Below, in pieces: positions 1 to 9,000 of a DNA stretch of 64,000 nucleotides. This DNA is from Ligula intestinalis (Eukaryota > Platyhelminthes > Cestoda > Diphyllobothriidea > Diphyllobothriidae). The stretch lies in NCBI GenBank assembly GCA_036362985.1, contig JAYGXS010000002.1, forward strand, positions 91,866,160 through 91,930,159. Reading direction: 5' to 3'. Positions within the stretch are counted from its first letter, which is position 1; each line of letters starts with the position of its first letter. Made by a program: the position numbers and the translations under genes. Below the pieces are notes generated by a model. The model was given only the letters and a program-made list of their open reading frames with translations. It did not search any database and was not told where the DNA came from.

Positions 1-186
1 AGGATTGCCGTGTTGCGAACAAGTCCACCAGAACTGCTGGCCTAGGAGTGTGTTGTGAGAAGTGACCGGTAGGACAGAAGGCCCTGCATGAAGATGATCG
101 TTGGCGACATTTAATAGCAGTCCGTGATCGTGCGGAGGGCAGCGTTCTGTGTTGAATGAAGGCGGCAGGGGCTGGAAGAACTGATC

Positions 187-1184
187 TTAGGAGATCAGAT
201 TGGTGCTGCATACGTAAGATGCGGCTTGGCCAGCGCTTTGAATGTTTTCGTCAAAATCGCTTTTGCGCAGCCCTTGGATGTGCCCGCTAGACCCTTGAGG
301 ACCTTGGTGCAGCGTCGCGCTCGCTGAAGAAGTTTTCGACATCAGGCATGACCTCCGAGAGGAGCTGCGGAGCCTGATCGATGTGATGGTGCCGGCAGAA
401 GAAGGTGCCATCATCCGCGTACGATACCACTTACGCAGATGCCCGAGGAAATGGGAGCTCTCGCATGTATGCATTAAATAGCGTCGGACTGAGTACAGAG
501 CCGTGTGGAACGCTGCAGGTCTGTTTGTTGGGCTTAGAGAGAGCGCCGCGAAAGAGGACACGGTCGTGGCATCCACGAGTGTAAGCCGCAAGTCATCAGA
601 CCAAGTCAATCGGGCAGGTTCAGGGAGACCAAGTCTTGCAGGAGCTGATCATGGCGAATGCCGTCGAAAGTGCGTGACAGGTCATTTGAGACTGCCACCG
701 TGCGAGGCAGACTTCTGTTGATTGAGGCGCTCGAGGATGGCATCGCTGACCGTGCCGTAGTGGTGTCACGATCTGATCGGAAACCATGTTGATGGCAAGA
801 CAGTTCCGCTGCAGAGGTCGGAATTAGGTTGAAAGGCCGTTCTAGTATCTTTGCCAATGGACTGAGGAGGGCAATTGGACAATAAGAATTCGCCAGGCTG
901 GGGCCCTTGTCCGCTTTGACCAGAGGGATAATGAACGACTGGCGCCAGCAATCAGGGATGATTGAATTAGTCAGCAAAAAGTTGAATATGACAAAAACGT
1001 AGGCAGCCACCTTAGGACTGATGTGGCGCAAATGGATAGGTGCCAGGCCATCTGGTCCTAAGGCTTTCGAAGTTCTCGTTTTCTTGACGGCGGTGAGGAT
1101 AGTATCAGCTGAAAAGGAAATGTCACTGGGTGGGGCTCTATGGAGGAGACGAAGAAGGGAGCGCTGCCTTTTGGGACTGGACAC
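187..1184 (-). pseudogene. LINE-A reverse transcriptase fragment
   Basis: The frame at 606-1184 shows KALGPDGLAPIHLRHI, then SYCPIALLSPLAKILER and the palm start DLSRTFDGIRHDQLL, typical of LINE reverse transcriptases. The chain is frameshifted near 606. In another frame around 408-430 the catalytic motif SYADDG is readable, preceded by the PHGSVLSP stretch near 480-520. At least one frameshift and several stops make it non-functional. The priming and 3' regions run off the left edge. Confidence 0.85.
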
Positions 1185-1405
1185 CGCGCGAAGTGAGAAC
1201 AGCTTGTTAATCTTTTCGGCGATTTTACCATAGTTCGAAATGAAGTTCCCGTTCCCGAAGCTAATGGACTGGTTAAGTGTGTCAGCCCGGGGCTTGTTCA
1301 GATTGCGTAGAAGTTTCCACGTGGCAGCTGAGTTGCTGCGGAAATTGCAATCTGAAACTCGTGCTTGTTAGCGTTGCCGTTTTTCGTCGTTGATGGTCTT
1401 GGTGA

Positions 1406-1966
1406 TCAAGCCGTTCCGTCCGACGATGCGCGGGTCATTGTCATCGCGTGTTCGTATACCACCTCTCTCTCTCGTTCCAGGCGGTAAGCTTCAGATGGAT
1501 AGTTTATACAAAGTAAGGGAATACGGCCGTTCGGGATGTGGTGACTTGCTGCTGCCAGAATCAGCCGATTAAAGGCTCGCTCCGCCGTGTTGACACAAGC
1601 GGGAGGCGGTAGGCCATCGATCTCGGCTTCGCATTCGGGGGTAAACGCTACCCAATTGGCTCTCTTGAATTTAATTAAGTGCCTCTTTGGGGCCTTGATA
1701 CGCTCGGCGGCGATTGCCAATTTCAGCACAATGGGGAGGTGGTCGCTACCCAGGTTGTTTTCCGTGCTCCACATGGTGGAAGCTACAAGGCTGAGACTGG
1801 CGAGGGAAACATCGGGCGAGCTGGAAGCACCGTTTGTCGGGAGACGTGTCTGGCTGTTCTCGTTGAGGACGGCGAAGGGGGCGTGTTCTAATTCATCGGC
1901 CAGGGCTTCTCCCCGGGGATTGGCCGCCAAGTTGGAGCAACACGGTGTGTCGAATGTCATTTTGTT
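1406..1966 (-). pseudogene. LINE-A endonuclease C-terminus and linker
   Basis: The translation has NPRGEALADELE, LPTNGASSSPDVSLAS and then SDHLPI, which is the order of the C-terminal half of LINE apurinic-like endonucleases: the SPDVSLAS segment near the catalytic core and the final SDH motif. The N-terminal half of the domain is missing, so the copy cannot nick DNA. After SDHLPI the frame continues through the basic linker (FKRANWVAF) that normally leads to the reverse transcriptase. The first residues of the open frame, before about 1,966, come from the neighbouring Penelope-like tail and are not part of it. Confidence 0.75.
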
Positions 1967-1967
1967 G

Positions 1968-2565
1968 AGAAGGCGACGTGATCGCTGTAGCAAGATTTTC
2001 ATTCGCCTGATGGTTTGGAATTTCACTCGCACGCACCATAGGGGTGTAGTATTTATAGGATGTAGCTGTCATGTCACCAGATAATTTATATCGATGTTGT
2101 TACTTGCCATACTAACAGCTCAGGTACTATCTAAAAAGTCGAGGCCTGTGTTTCACCGGTATTCTGCCGCTGCTGGACACAACTGTGACGGGTCCGGCTT
2201 ACCAGTGGCAGTTCCTACGTTCATGACAGGGATGGTCTCATATTTGGTGCGTTGATGTTTTGTTCGTCCTCATCCGAGTCGGTAATTGCTGTCTGGCTCG
2301 TTGAAACTGTTAGAGAAAGTGACGTTTGCCTGCAGTCTTATCACGTGATCATTTTTCTGGCAGGCAAAGCCGCAGCACATAATATTATGGAACGGGGATA
2401 ATCGTGCTTGTTACTAGACTGCCGACCGTAGAACCATGGCTTAGGCAACTCTTGGCTCACGCGATTCTCATCTCGCGAGGATTTCCGACTCGCTAAACTT
2501 GAAGTTATAGCCGGGTGCCGTCAGATGAACTACGACTTAGAAAATATCTTCATTCCTCCTCCTGC
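1968..2565 (-). mobile_element. Penelope-like element fragment (PLE-B)
   Basis: This aligns with the PLE at 9,596-10,262. At the left it has the PLE 3' end (GATCGCTGTAGCAAGATTTT, then a shortened hammerhead area, then TAGTATTTATAGGAT). At the right, 2,430-2,560 in reverse gives YNFKFSESEILARDENRVSQE, the C-terminal end of the PLE-B GIY-YIG protein. The middle (2,115-2,225) carries an unrelated repeat. It lacks the RT and the nuclease core. Its hammerhead core is destroyed, unlike the copy at 9.6 kb. Confidence 0.7.
2115..2225 (+). repeat. Dispersed repeat nested in PLE-B, second copy at 45.35 kb
   Basis: The sequence around GTATTCTGCCGCTGCTGGA and GGGTCCGGCT recurs with moderate divergence at 45,345-45,445 in the same orientation. 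It is absent from the equivalent place in the PLE at 9.6 kb, so it is a separate insertion. I see no coding potential and do not recognise the family. Confidence 0.5.
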
Positions 2566-3359
2566 TGTATCATGTTCGGCCATCCGCGTCCAGATTAAAT
2601 TCTTAAACACAGTGGTTTTGTCCAGATAGGTCCGGTAAACGATTAGAGATGTTTCCTGCAATAATAATAAGCCTTCTCATTAATTTTTAGCTGATATTTG
2701 GTCACTCCACATCCGAATGAGCAGTAAAATACAACAAGTCGGGCGAGTGGATTGTTTTTCTAGCGACCGAGCCTCTTTTTTAACCGCCTCGTCTCTTCGC
2801 CGCCCTCAGTCTGCATGAGTTTTCGCTAACCCGCGTCCAGTGGTATTTCAATTGAGATCATTTGTTATTTCCTTCGTAGTTTATTGTCCAGCAGAGCGAT
2901 CGGTTCGCCTCGACCCAGAATGTGTCCGGACACCGAGGCTTGTTACAGCCCACGCGGCGGTATTGTGACAGAGTCTTTTGACGGTCGCGTAGCAGATTTT
3001 ACCCATCTGTGTTTGAGCATAAGTAGCCGATTATTGAACAATGCGTAGGAACCGGCCATTTCGCTGCGCCTGTCTTCGAGAGCAACATCAGTTACCATGC
3101 GACATCTGCTAAGGTTCTGATCTAGTTTCAAATAAAAAGGGACTGGTACATCGGTTAACATTGTATTCTTATGCTGCGTTCGGTCCGTATACATGGGATC
3201 CTAGGTCCTCGTGTACCTCGCTCTTTAGACAGGCATTGCTCAATTTTGGGCAGTCAAGTCTGTGCTTGTCAGATCCTGATATATTACCTACTAACTTAGC
3301 AAAAACCTCCATAGGAACTGGCTGTGAAACTCGTGCACAAGGTGGGCTGTTATTGATTA
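2566..3359. other. Unassigned interval, no gene seen
   Basis: No convincing exon, RNA gene or known repeat was recognised here. Short open frames show no domain wording and no codon signal. It lies upstream of the N4BP2 homologue and could hold part of its 5' region, but nothing in the sequence shows that. Confidence 0.4.
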
Positions 3360-3484
3360 AGAAGAAGCTGATACGATGGCTAGGACAAGAATTTTATTCG
3401 CCTCACGTTTTGGATTCCGTCGTCGATCCGCTGTCAACGAAAATAGCAGAAACGGGCTATTGCTTATTTGTCTGTCTTGCCACG
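3360..3484 (-). mobile_element. Degenerate PLE-B tail
   Basis: The run GCTAGGACAAGAATTTTATT, then CGCCTCACGTTTTGGATTCC, matches the 3' tail of PLE-B (consensus TTTATTCGCCTGACGTTTCG). The hammerhead core on the minus strand is mutated (GTTGACA in place of CUGAUGA, AAAACG in place of GAAACG). It abuts the repeat that starts at 3,485. Confidence 0.55.
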
Positions 3485-3840
3485 ACGACAGTTCCCCCGT
3501 CGAGTCCGACAATGGGCACCGCTTGCTCCAACAGGCCACAGCAAATATTGAAGCAAGCCGAATCAGACACTGAGGCAAGATACACGAAGGCCACAGCAAT
3601 CTGAGGCAACGCGGCGAACTACCGCGAACGAAAACAGGAGGTAAATCAGACTCGCGGAGAATCTGCCCACTCGCTCGCCACTTCCACCTTCGTTTCCGGT
3701 GTAAAGACAAAGTCAATAAGACTGTGGATGAAAGAGGGTGTAGGTGGCTGGCGCAAAATTTGCTCAAAACGCGCTCACTTGACTCAGCCAACTCGCTAGG
3801 TAAGCTCCCGCGTGCGCTGGAGCGCCATAAAGACCACATT
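3485..3840 (+). repeat. 360-bp repeat R360, copy 1
   Basis: This block matches the reverse complement of 35,985-36,345 over its whole length, for example CTCCAACAGGCCACAGC, GGTGTAAAGACAAAGTCAA and GGTAAGCTCCCGCGTG. A short relative lies at 39,030-39,110. No coding frame is conserved between the copies. In copy 1 it sits directly after a PLE-B tail, so it may be internal sequence of that PLE lineage. Confidence 0.65.
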
Positions 3841-4247
3841 AAGAAGGAGTCGTGGCAGTCTGACTCTCAGTCCTCCATCTCCTCGCATACGCCCACACAG
3901 ACGTACGCTTACAAGAGCAGCAGCAACGTAGGTGGCCCGAGTTTTCCCGTCGGTTGGCAAACCCTCCAAGGCACGGCTTTTAATGCACCGTGATAGATTC
4001 AAGCACATTCATATGTATTATAGTGAGGAGCTCAGCTCGCTGCAGGTTAATCGCGTAGCAGGACAGAGAAATAAGCGCACTCCATTCCACTATTACAGGT
4101 GGCTACGCCTTAAATTCCGAGGGAATTAGGGGTAGCATTACATCCAGGACACTAGAATAGCCACCGCCATGGAATTTAAAACAAGCCTATCTGTCATATG
4201 GGAGCCCTGCCTTATCCAAACTTTCTGTTCAAGAAGGGTCTTTTCTA

Positions 4248-4427
4248 TGGATAAGGGAAAAAGACGTTTCGAGCACCGGATCAATTGATTTATTGTCCTG
4301 AGCTTTCGAACCCTTACAGGAGTTCATCTTCAGAGTTCATCTTTGAAGATGAACTCCTGTAAGGGTTCGAAAGCTCAGGACAATAAATCAATTTATCCGG
4401 TGTTCAACACGTTTTCTTCGTTATCCA
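4248..4427. repeat. Near-perfect 180-bp palindrome of two PLE-C tails
   Basis: Two arms of about 84 bases face each other around position 4,338. The left arm starts TGGATAAGGGAAAAAGACG and the right arm ends TTCTTCGTTATCCA. Each arm contains the PLE-C tail, including TTCGAAAGCTCAGGACAATA on its sense strand. The sense strands point outward from the centre, so two element 3' ends are joined head to head. The arms can form a long hairpin. Confidence 0.85.
4297..4333 (-). ncRNA. Hammerhead ribozyme motif in PLE-C tail
   Basis: On the minus strand the order is CUGAAGA, stem II (GAACUCC, loop UGUA, then GGGUUC), GAAA, then GCUC. CUGAAGA is a legal core because position 7 is free. GAAA-GCUC gives a two-pair stem III (A-U, G-C) with no loop and C at the cleavage position. 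Stem I is weak here. Known background: PLE tails of many animals carry minimal hammerheads. Activity is not shown. Confidence 0.65.
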
Positions 4428-5803
4428 TGCAGATACCTGGAACGCGAACTTTTTCATTCATTCGGTCTTCTCTATTTTTTTTTCAGGGATCAACGTTGTA
4501 GTTATTTAGCAACTATGCACGGGCAGGAACCTGAAACATTTTGGTTTATGCAGTATCATAAGACCAGCCTTTTTTTGCCCTCACCCTCTAGCTAGGGATT
4601 TTTGTTTTCCATTTGACGAGATAATTTTAGCACCGTACTTCAGTAAATTTTCCTACACAGAAACTGTCTGAAAAATTCTAATGCTTCTAACGACGCGGGC
4701 TTACTTGGAATTTAACAGTTTTCAGAGAAGGCAATACGGTGACTGGGTGTTACCCTCTCTCCACCCGTCAGCCTTATCGTTTGAGTTATTTTACGTATTC
4801 ACAGGGTCTTCCACTGAAGTCCGTTCGGCTTGACGTAAGTAAGGAAGACATGCAAGCCAACTTCTAGGTATCCTGGGATCAATACTAGCACGAGGATGAC
4901 ACCGAATCTGTGCACGTTTGCCTTAGTTAATCCAGACCACTCGGGGGTGGTACTACACCTCTTTAGTGGCGTTATTTGGCAAGACAGCCAAACTCTCATG
5001 TGTGCACTATTGTCCAGTGAGGGAGAAACGTTAATTCAAATGGAAAAAAATCGGGGAATATACAAAGTGAAATAAAAAACTTAATATAATCTACTAATTC
5101 ATGGTATTTTCTCGCGATAACATTCACGTTCGGAAGGGGCAGTCTTCTCTGCATTTGGTCAGTCGTTTAGTTTGGTAGTGCACATTTACACTGTCATTCG
5201 ATCACGCAAGTGACCATCCAACATGCAGTTGACTCCGAATGTGGCGCGGGCAAGACCGCGTTGGTTGTCGACCATTCATAAAAGATTCCCAGATTACTCG
5301 GATTAAAGCCGCTGGTTTGCACCAAAGTTGAGCCTTCTTATGCCCTTAAAATTAAATGAAGTTCTCTATCTTTCCTCGGCACATTGCCAAACTGTCTCTT
5401 CTTGAAACTTTTCCAAATGTTATTTGCTTATTGAACACTCTCCCTGCATGCAACATTGAATTCTGCGTGTTCGACGAATGCCATCCCTAACGATAGCAAG
5501 ACTATAAAAAAAAAGACAAATAGAAGTGAGCTTGGGGTCAGATACTGATCCAAAATTTAATTGTAAACCTACGCGTATCTCGATTAAGGCGGACTTTATT
5601 CGCCCGTCCATGGGACGTAGCTTCCTTGGCAGGCTTGACCTACTAACGTATTTTGGCATGCTCCTATCACTAGGATTATTTTATCGCGCTTTCCTTGAAC
5701 AGACTGAGACCAGCCAGGAAAAAAATGCAGTTGGGCCCAACCATTGTTACAGGCGGGGCTGTTTTGTGGCACTAGCCCCTATTTTGTCCGGTTTCCATTT
5801 TAG
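4428..5803. other. Upstream flank of N4BP2 homologue, nothing recognised
   Basis: No coding exon, RNA gene or known repeat was recognised. A first exon or promoter of the N4BP2 homologue could lie here. A polypyrimidine stretch and TTTTAG at 5,798-5,803 make a good splice acceptor 50 bases before the first ATG. That could be joined to an upstream exon or to a trans-spliced leader, as flatworms use both. Confidence 0.4.
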
Positions 5804-5853
5804 ATCGACGAAAGCCTATTCAGCCTCAACAATTTTGTCTTGCCTTCCCGTCC

Positions 5854-6065
5854 ATGCCGACACCACAGAAGAAAACTGGAAGAACAAATGCCCCACCGAT
5901 GACTGCAACTGGTGTCTTGTGTCCCACTAAAGATTCCTCCAGTGTGGAGCAGGTTAAACAGAGAATGGACGAGCTAGCTGTCTGTGACCCGTCTGCACTC
6001 CCCCGCTCTGGCTTGCTTATTCTACTCAGAGGACTCCCTGGAGTTGGTAAAACAAAGATTGCACG
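5854..6065 (+). CDS. N4BP2: N4BP2 homologue exon 1 (Walker A)
   Basis: Codes about 70 residues from the ATG at 5,854 to GLPGVGKTKIAR, the P-loop of the kinase domain. The donor is G|GTATGC at 6,066 and the exon ends in phase 2. The frame stays open upstream to the acceptor at 5,803, so the true start could lie in an earlier exon. The predicted intron retained in the open frame beyond 6,066 loses all similarity. Confidence 0.88.
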
Positions 6066-9000
6066 GTATGCTGGTCGCTTACTCTTTTTTTTTCTGTTGG
6101 TTCGGAGTTCGGCCGAATTTTGTATCCACTGGTATCTATGGGACGTCAAACCGATCTTCGTTGCCAATGCAAGCGTATACGCGAGTTCCGGGAAGTAATT
6201 GAGAAGAGATAGATTAGGTCGTGGGGACACCACGTTTATTCGCTTGACGTTTCGATCTCCGTCGCGAATTCTTCATCAGAAACATGAGCAGAAAAAGAAG
6301 AAACCTCGACGGATGTCGAAACGTCAGGCGAATAAAAATGTTGGCCCAGCCATCGGAATCAGGCTACCAAGCTTCCTGTTGAAGTTTCGGGTTGTTTTTT
6401 TTTCACCAGGGCCTCTGGGCTGGGTAAATTTGGTCAGCCTTACTACAACTTCGAGGTTGATGAATTAGAATTTGAATTAAAATGCCAACTGCTCTCAAAT
6501 CCCTATGTGCAAGGCATTTATGACCGACGGTTTGAACGCCACCCTAAGCCCAATTTAGTTTTAAATCAGCAACTTTTCAACCCATGCTTACCACTTCACA
6601 AATAGTTGTTTAATACTGGCAAGTATCAGAAGCCGTTTTCATAAGGGCTTATTAAAAAAAATTAAATTTGGGCGCATTCCCCTAATGACATTTTCGGCTG
6701 TTTGCACTCTTCCTGAAAATTCGTCTTCTGCTATCGCAACTTTGATCGTAGCCTCTGTAACCGTTCACCGTATGTACATCGAAACAGACGCAGCAGCGGC
6801 GACTCGCAAGTGAAGTGGTTTGTGATGCAGCAGAATTGCGCAGCACCTACCGCATTCTCCCTCATCTTCCGTCTTTCTTTCCAAGGCAACCTGATGGCGA
6901 ACGAAGCTGGGTGTGAGCCAAAAAGCTGGCTGTCTAGCCTGTCTAGTAGTTAATTCTAGGATCTGATCCGCACTCCATGTGCCAGGTGTAAGGAGTTTAG
7001 CCCGACCAAATGCTAGCAACATTTTAGGCTCTCCTGAGGTGTCGTGCCTGCCGCAAAGTCTTTGCTGTCATAACGACGGGTTCAGCGTCGTTATTGTTGG
7101 TAACGATGACATCTGACGTGTGTCACCGTTGAATTACGCCCTGTTGAAATCCCCAAGGAAGAAGCACCACGTCTGCATTCACTCTTGGCGTACACGTGAT
7201 CTACTTTGTCATCGTCGGAATCGTGATTTAAACGTCCCGTACGAGACTGCGCTCGTCTTACTTAATTTAGAAGTTTTTTTCAGTGGATGTAGCCTGGTGA
7301 ACGAAGTAAGAATCGAGTCCTGTGTTGCATGCGTAGACGGGCTATTTCTCTTTGACAGCTATTGTGCCAGATATATTTCTCATGAGGCTTGCTTCTTGAT
7401 GGCATTAAAATCCTTACTGCCTCAACCATTCGAACAAAATATCCACGAATTCCGGTGCATTATCATTAATGTTTTGAATGTCGCTCGATTTGTGGCTTTA
7501 CTTGGTCCTCCCAGAACTGAGTAAGGCCCCAATGAAGTCTTCTAATTATGGCATGTATGGCCTAAGAGCCACCACTGAGTGGACTGTGTGTGATATGCAC
7601 AGATGGGCTGTTTAGAGTTGTTATCCTCGATTCTTGCGTCCATCTCTGTTCCACTGTACCTTCTCTTGCTAGCGGCACGTAGGGGGTGGCTGGAAAATAC
7701 CTGGTAAATGCGGTATAATGTTTTCTCGCTATAAGCTTATTTATACGGAGTTTGGCGCTATAACGTCCACTCTGGGGTGGGGGGCACGCTTATTTGACCG
7801 AACTTTTGGATCACGCATCGGCATCGTAGGTCACATGCGAATCCATCATGCTGACACTGCCAAACCGCTACCAAGACTCTCACTATGCACTCGGCAGTCT
7901 TGCCCAAATTGCCTACGGTGAGCTCTAACAATTTTCGTCATCTCATGTGTCTATTCTGTCATATTCGTTCCTTTGAACAGTTGCACTAAGGCAGCACAGT
8001 TCATAATCAGTCGCATCCCGATAGTGCCTGCTTCATTGGCCGCTGCAGTCCTCTTTGTATAACCTCGCTTTTGATCATTAAACTTTCGTCTTAAGAGTGT
8101 TCAGCCCATTTTTCTTCTTTTCTATCCAAACCGCTGGTATTGTATTTCAGACAGTTGGCCTCACGATACCCCAACTTAAGCATTGTCATCAGTCCGGACG
8201 ATCATTTAGGACCGTGGAGGCCCTCGAAGGCTATCAGTCAGACGGACTTCTCAGATGCTCTCGCTGCCTGCAAACAGGCCGGTAAGGGGTATTTCGCCAC
8301 TCCCGCACTTTTACATTTTTTTTCCTTTTCACGTGTGTAGGGCCAAGCCCTTTGTTATATGTCCGCATTTACTACCGCACTTTTCTAAAGATAATTAATT
8401 TATCGAGGTACTTGCTTTCTGCGTGCCTCTCAGTCAATTTTTGGACTTTATTTTCATCTCACCGATGCGGGAAGAAATATTTAGTTGTCCTGCTTTTCCT
8501 TTTCTTGGAAAACTCTACCTGAGGTGTTTTTTATAACACGCTTTTTTGAATTTCACACTTATCCTTCGTTTACTTCTGGGGCCTCACATATCTGTGGCTT
8601 CTACTCAAACCCTCACTATCCAGTCTGGAAGCTTTCATGTGCTTGAATTGCGTTGTCTAGACTGGCGATGCTAATGACCCTCACGTCTAACATCTTATAT
8701 GGGGGGGGGGCTTTGTTTTTCAGTGTAGCTCCCAGACAGATTTATGTGAATCTCCTACTCAGGAGTTCTTCATAAAACAACTATTCGTATGAATGTTTGC
8801 CGTGTTGCACTTTCGCGACGGCATTGATTGCTATGATCCGGTCGACTTAATGCAGCATTGTTTCCTGTACTTCATGGTCTCCTTCGTCCAGTTATTTTTT
8901 AAAAATCTATCAAATGTAAGAGTGTTTGCGGGATACTGCGTGAAAGTGCCGTAAGACCCAGTCCTTCGCTCATCAGCAGTGGTTCGTTCGAAATAAAAGT

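Larger units (their letters stand above)
1..1967 (-). mobile_element. Non-LTR retrotransposon (LINE-A, jockey/CR1-like), broken
   Basis: Read on the minus strand, this stretch holds the end of an endonuclease domain, a linker, and much of a reverse transcriptase, in several frames with stops. It continues past the left edge. The last 60 bases at the edge match the + strand near 21,205-21,250, so this and the fragment at 21.2-21.8 kb belong to one family. The element is cut at about 1,967, where a Penelope-like tail begins. Family assignment to jockey or CR1 rests on RT and EN wording only and is not certain. Confidence 0.85.
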
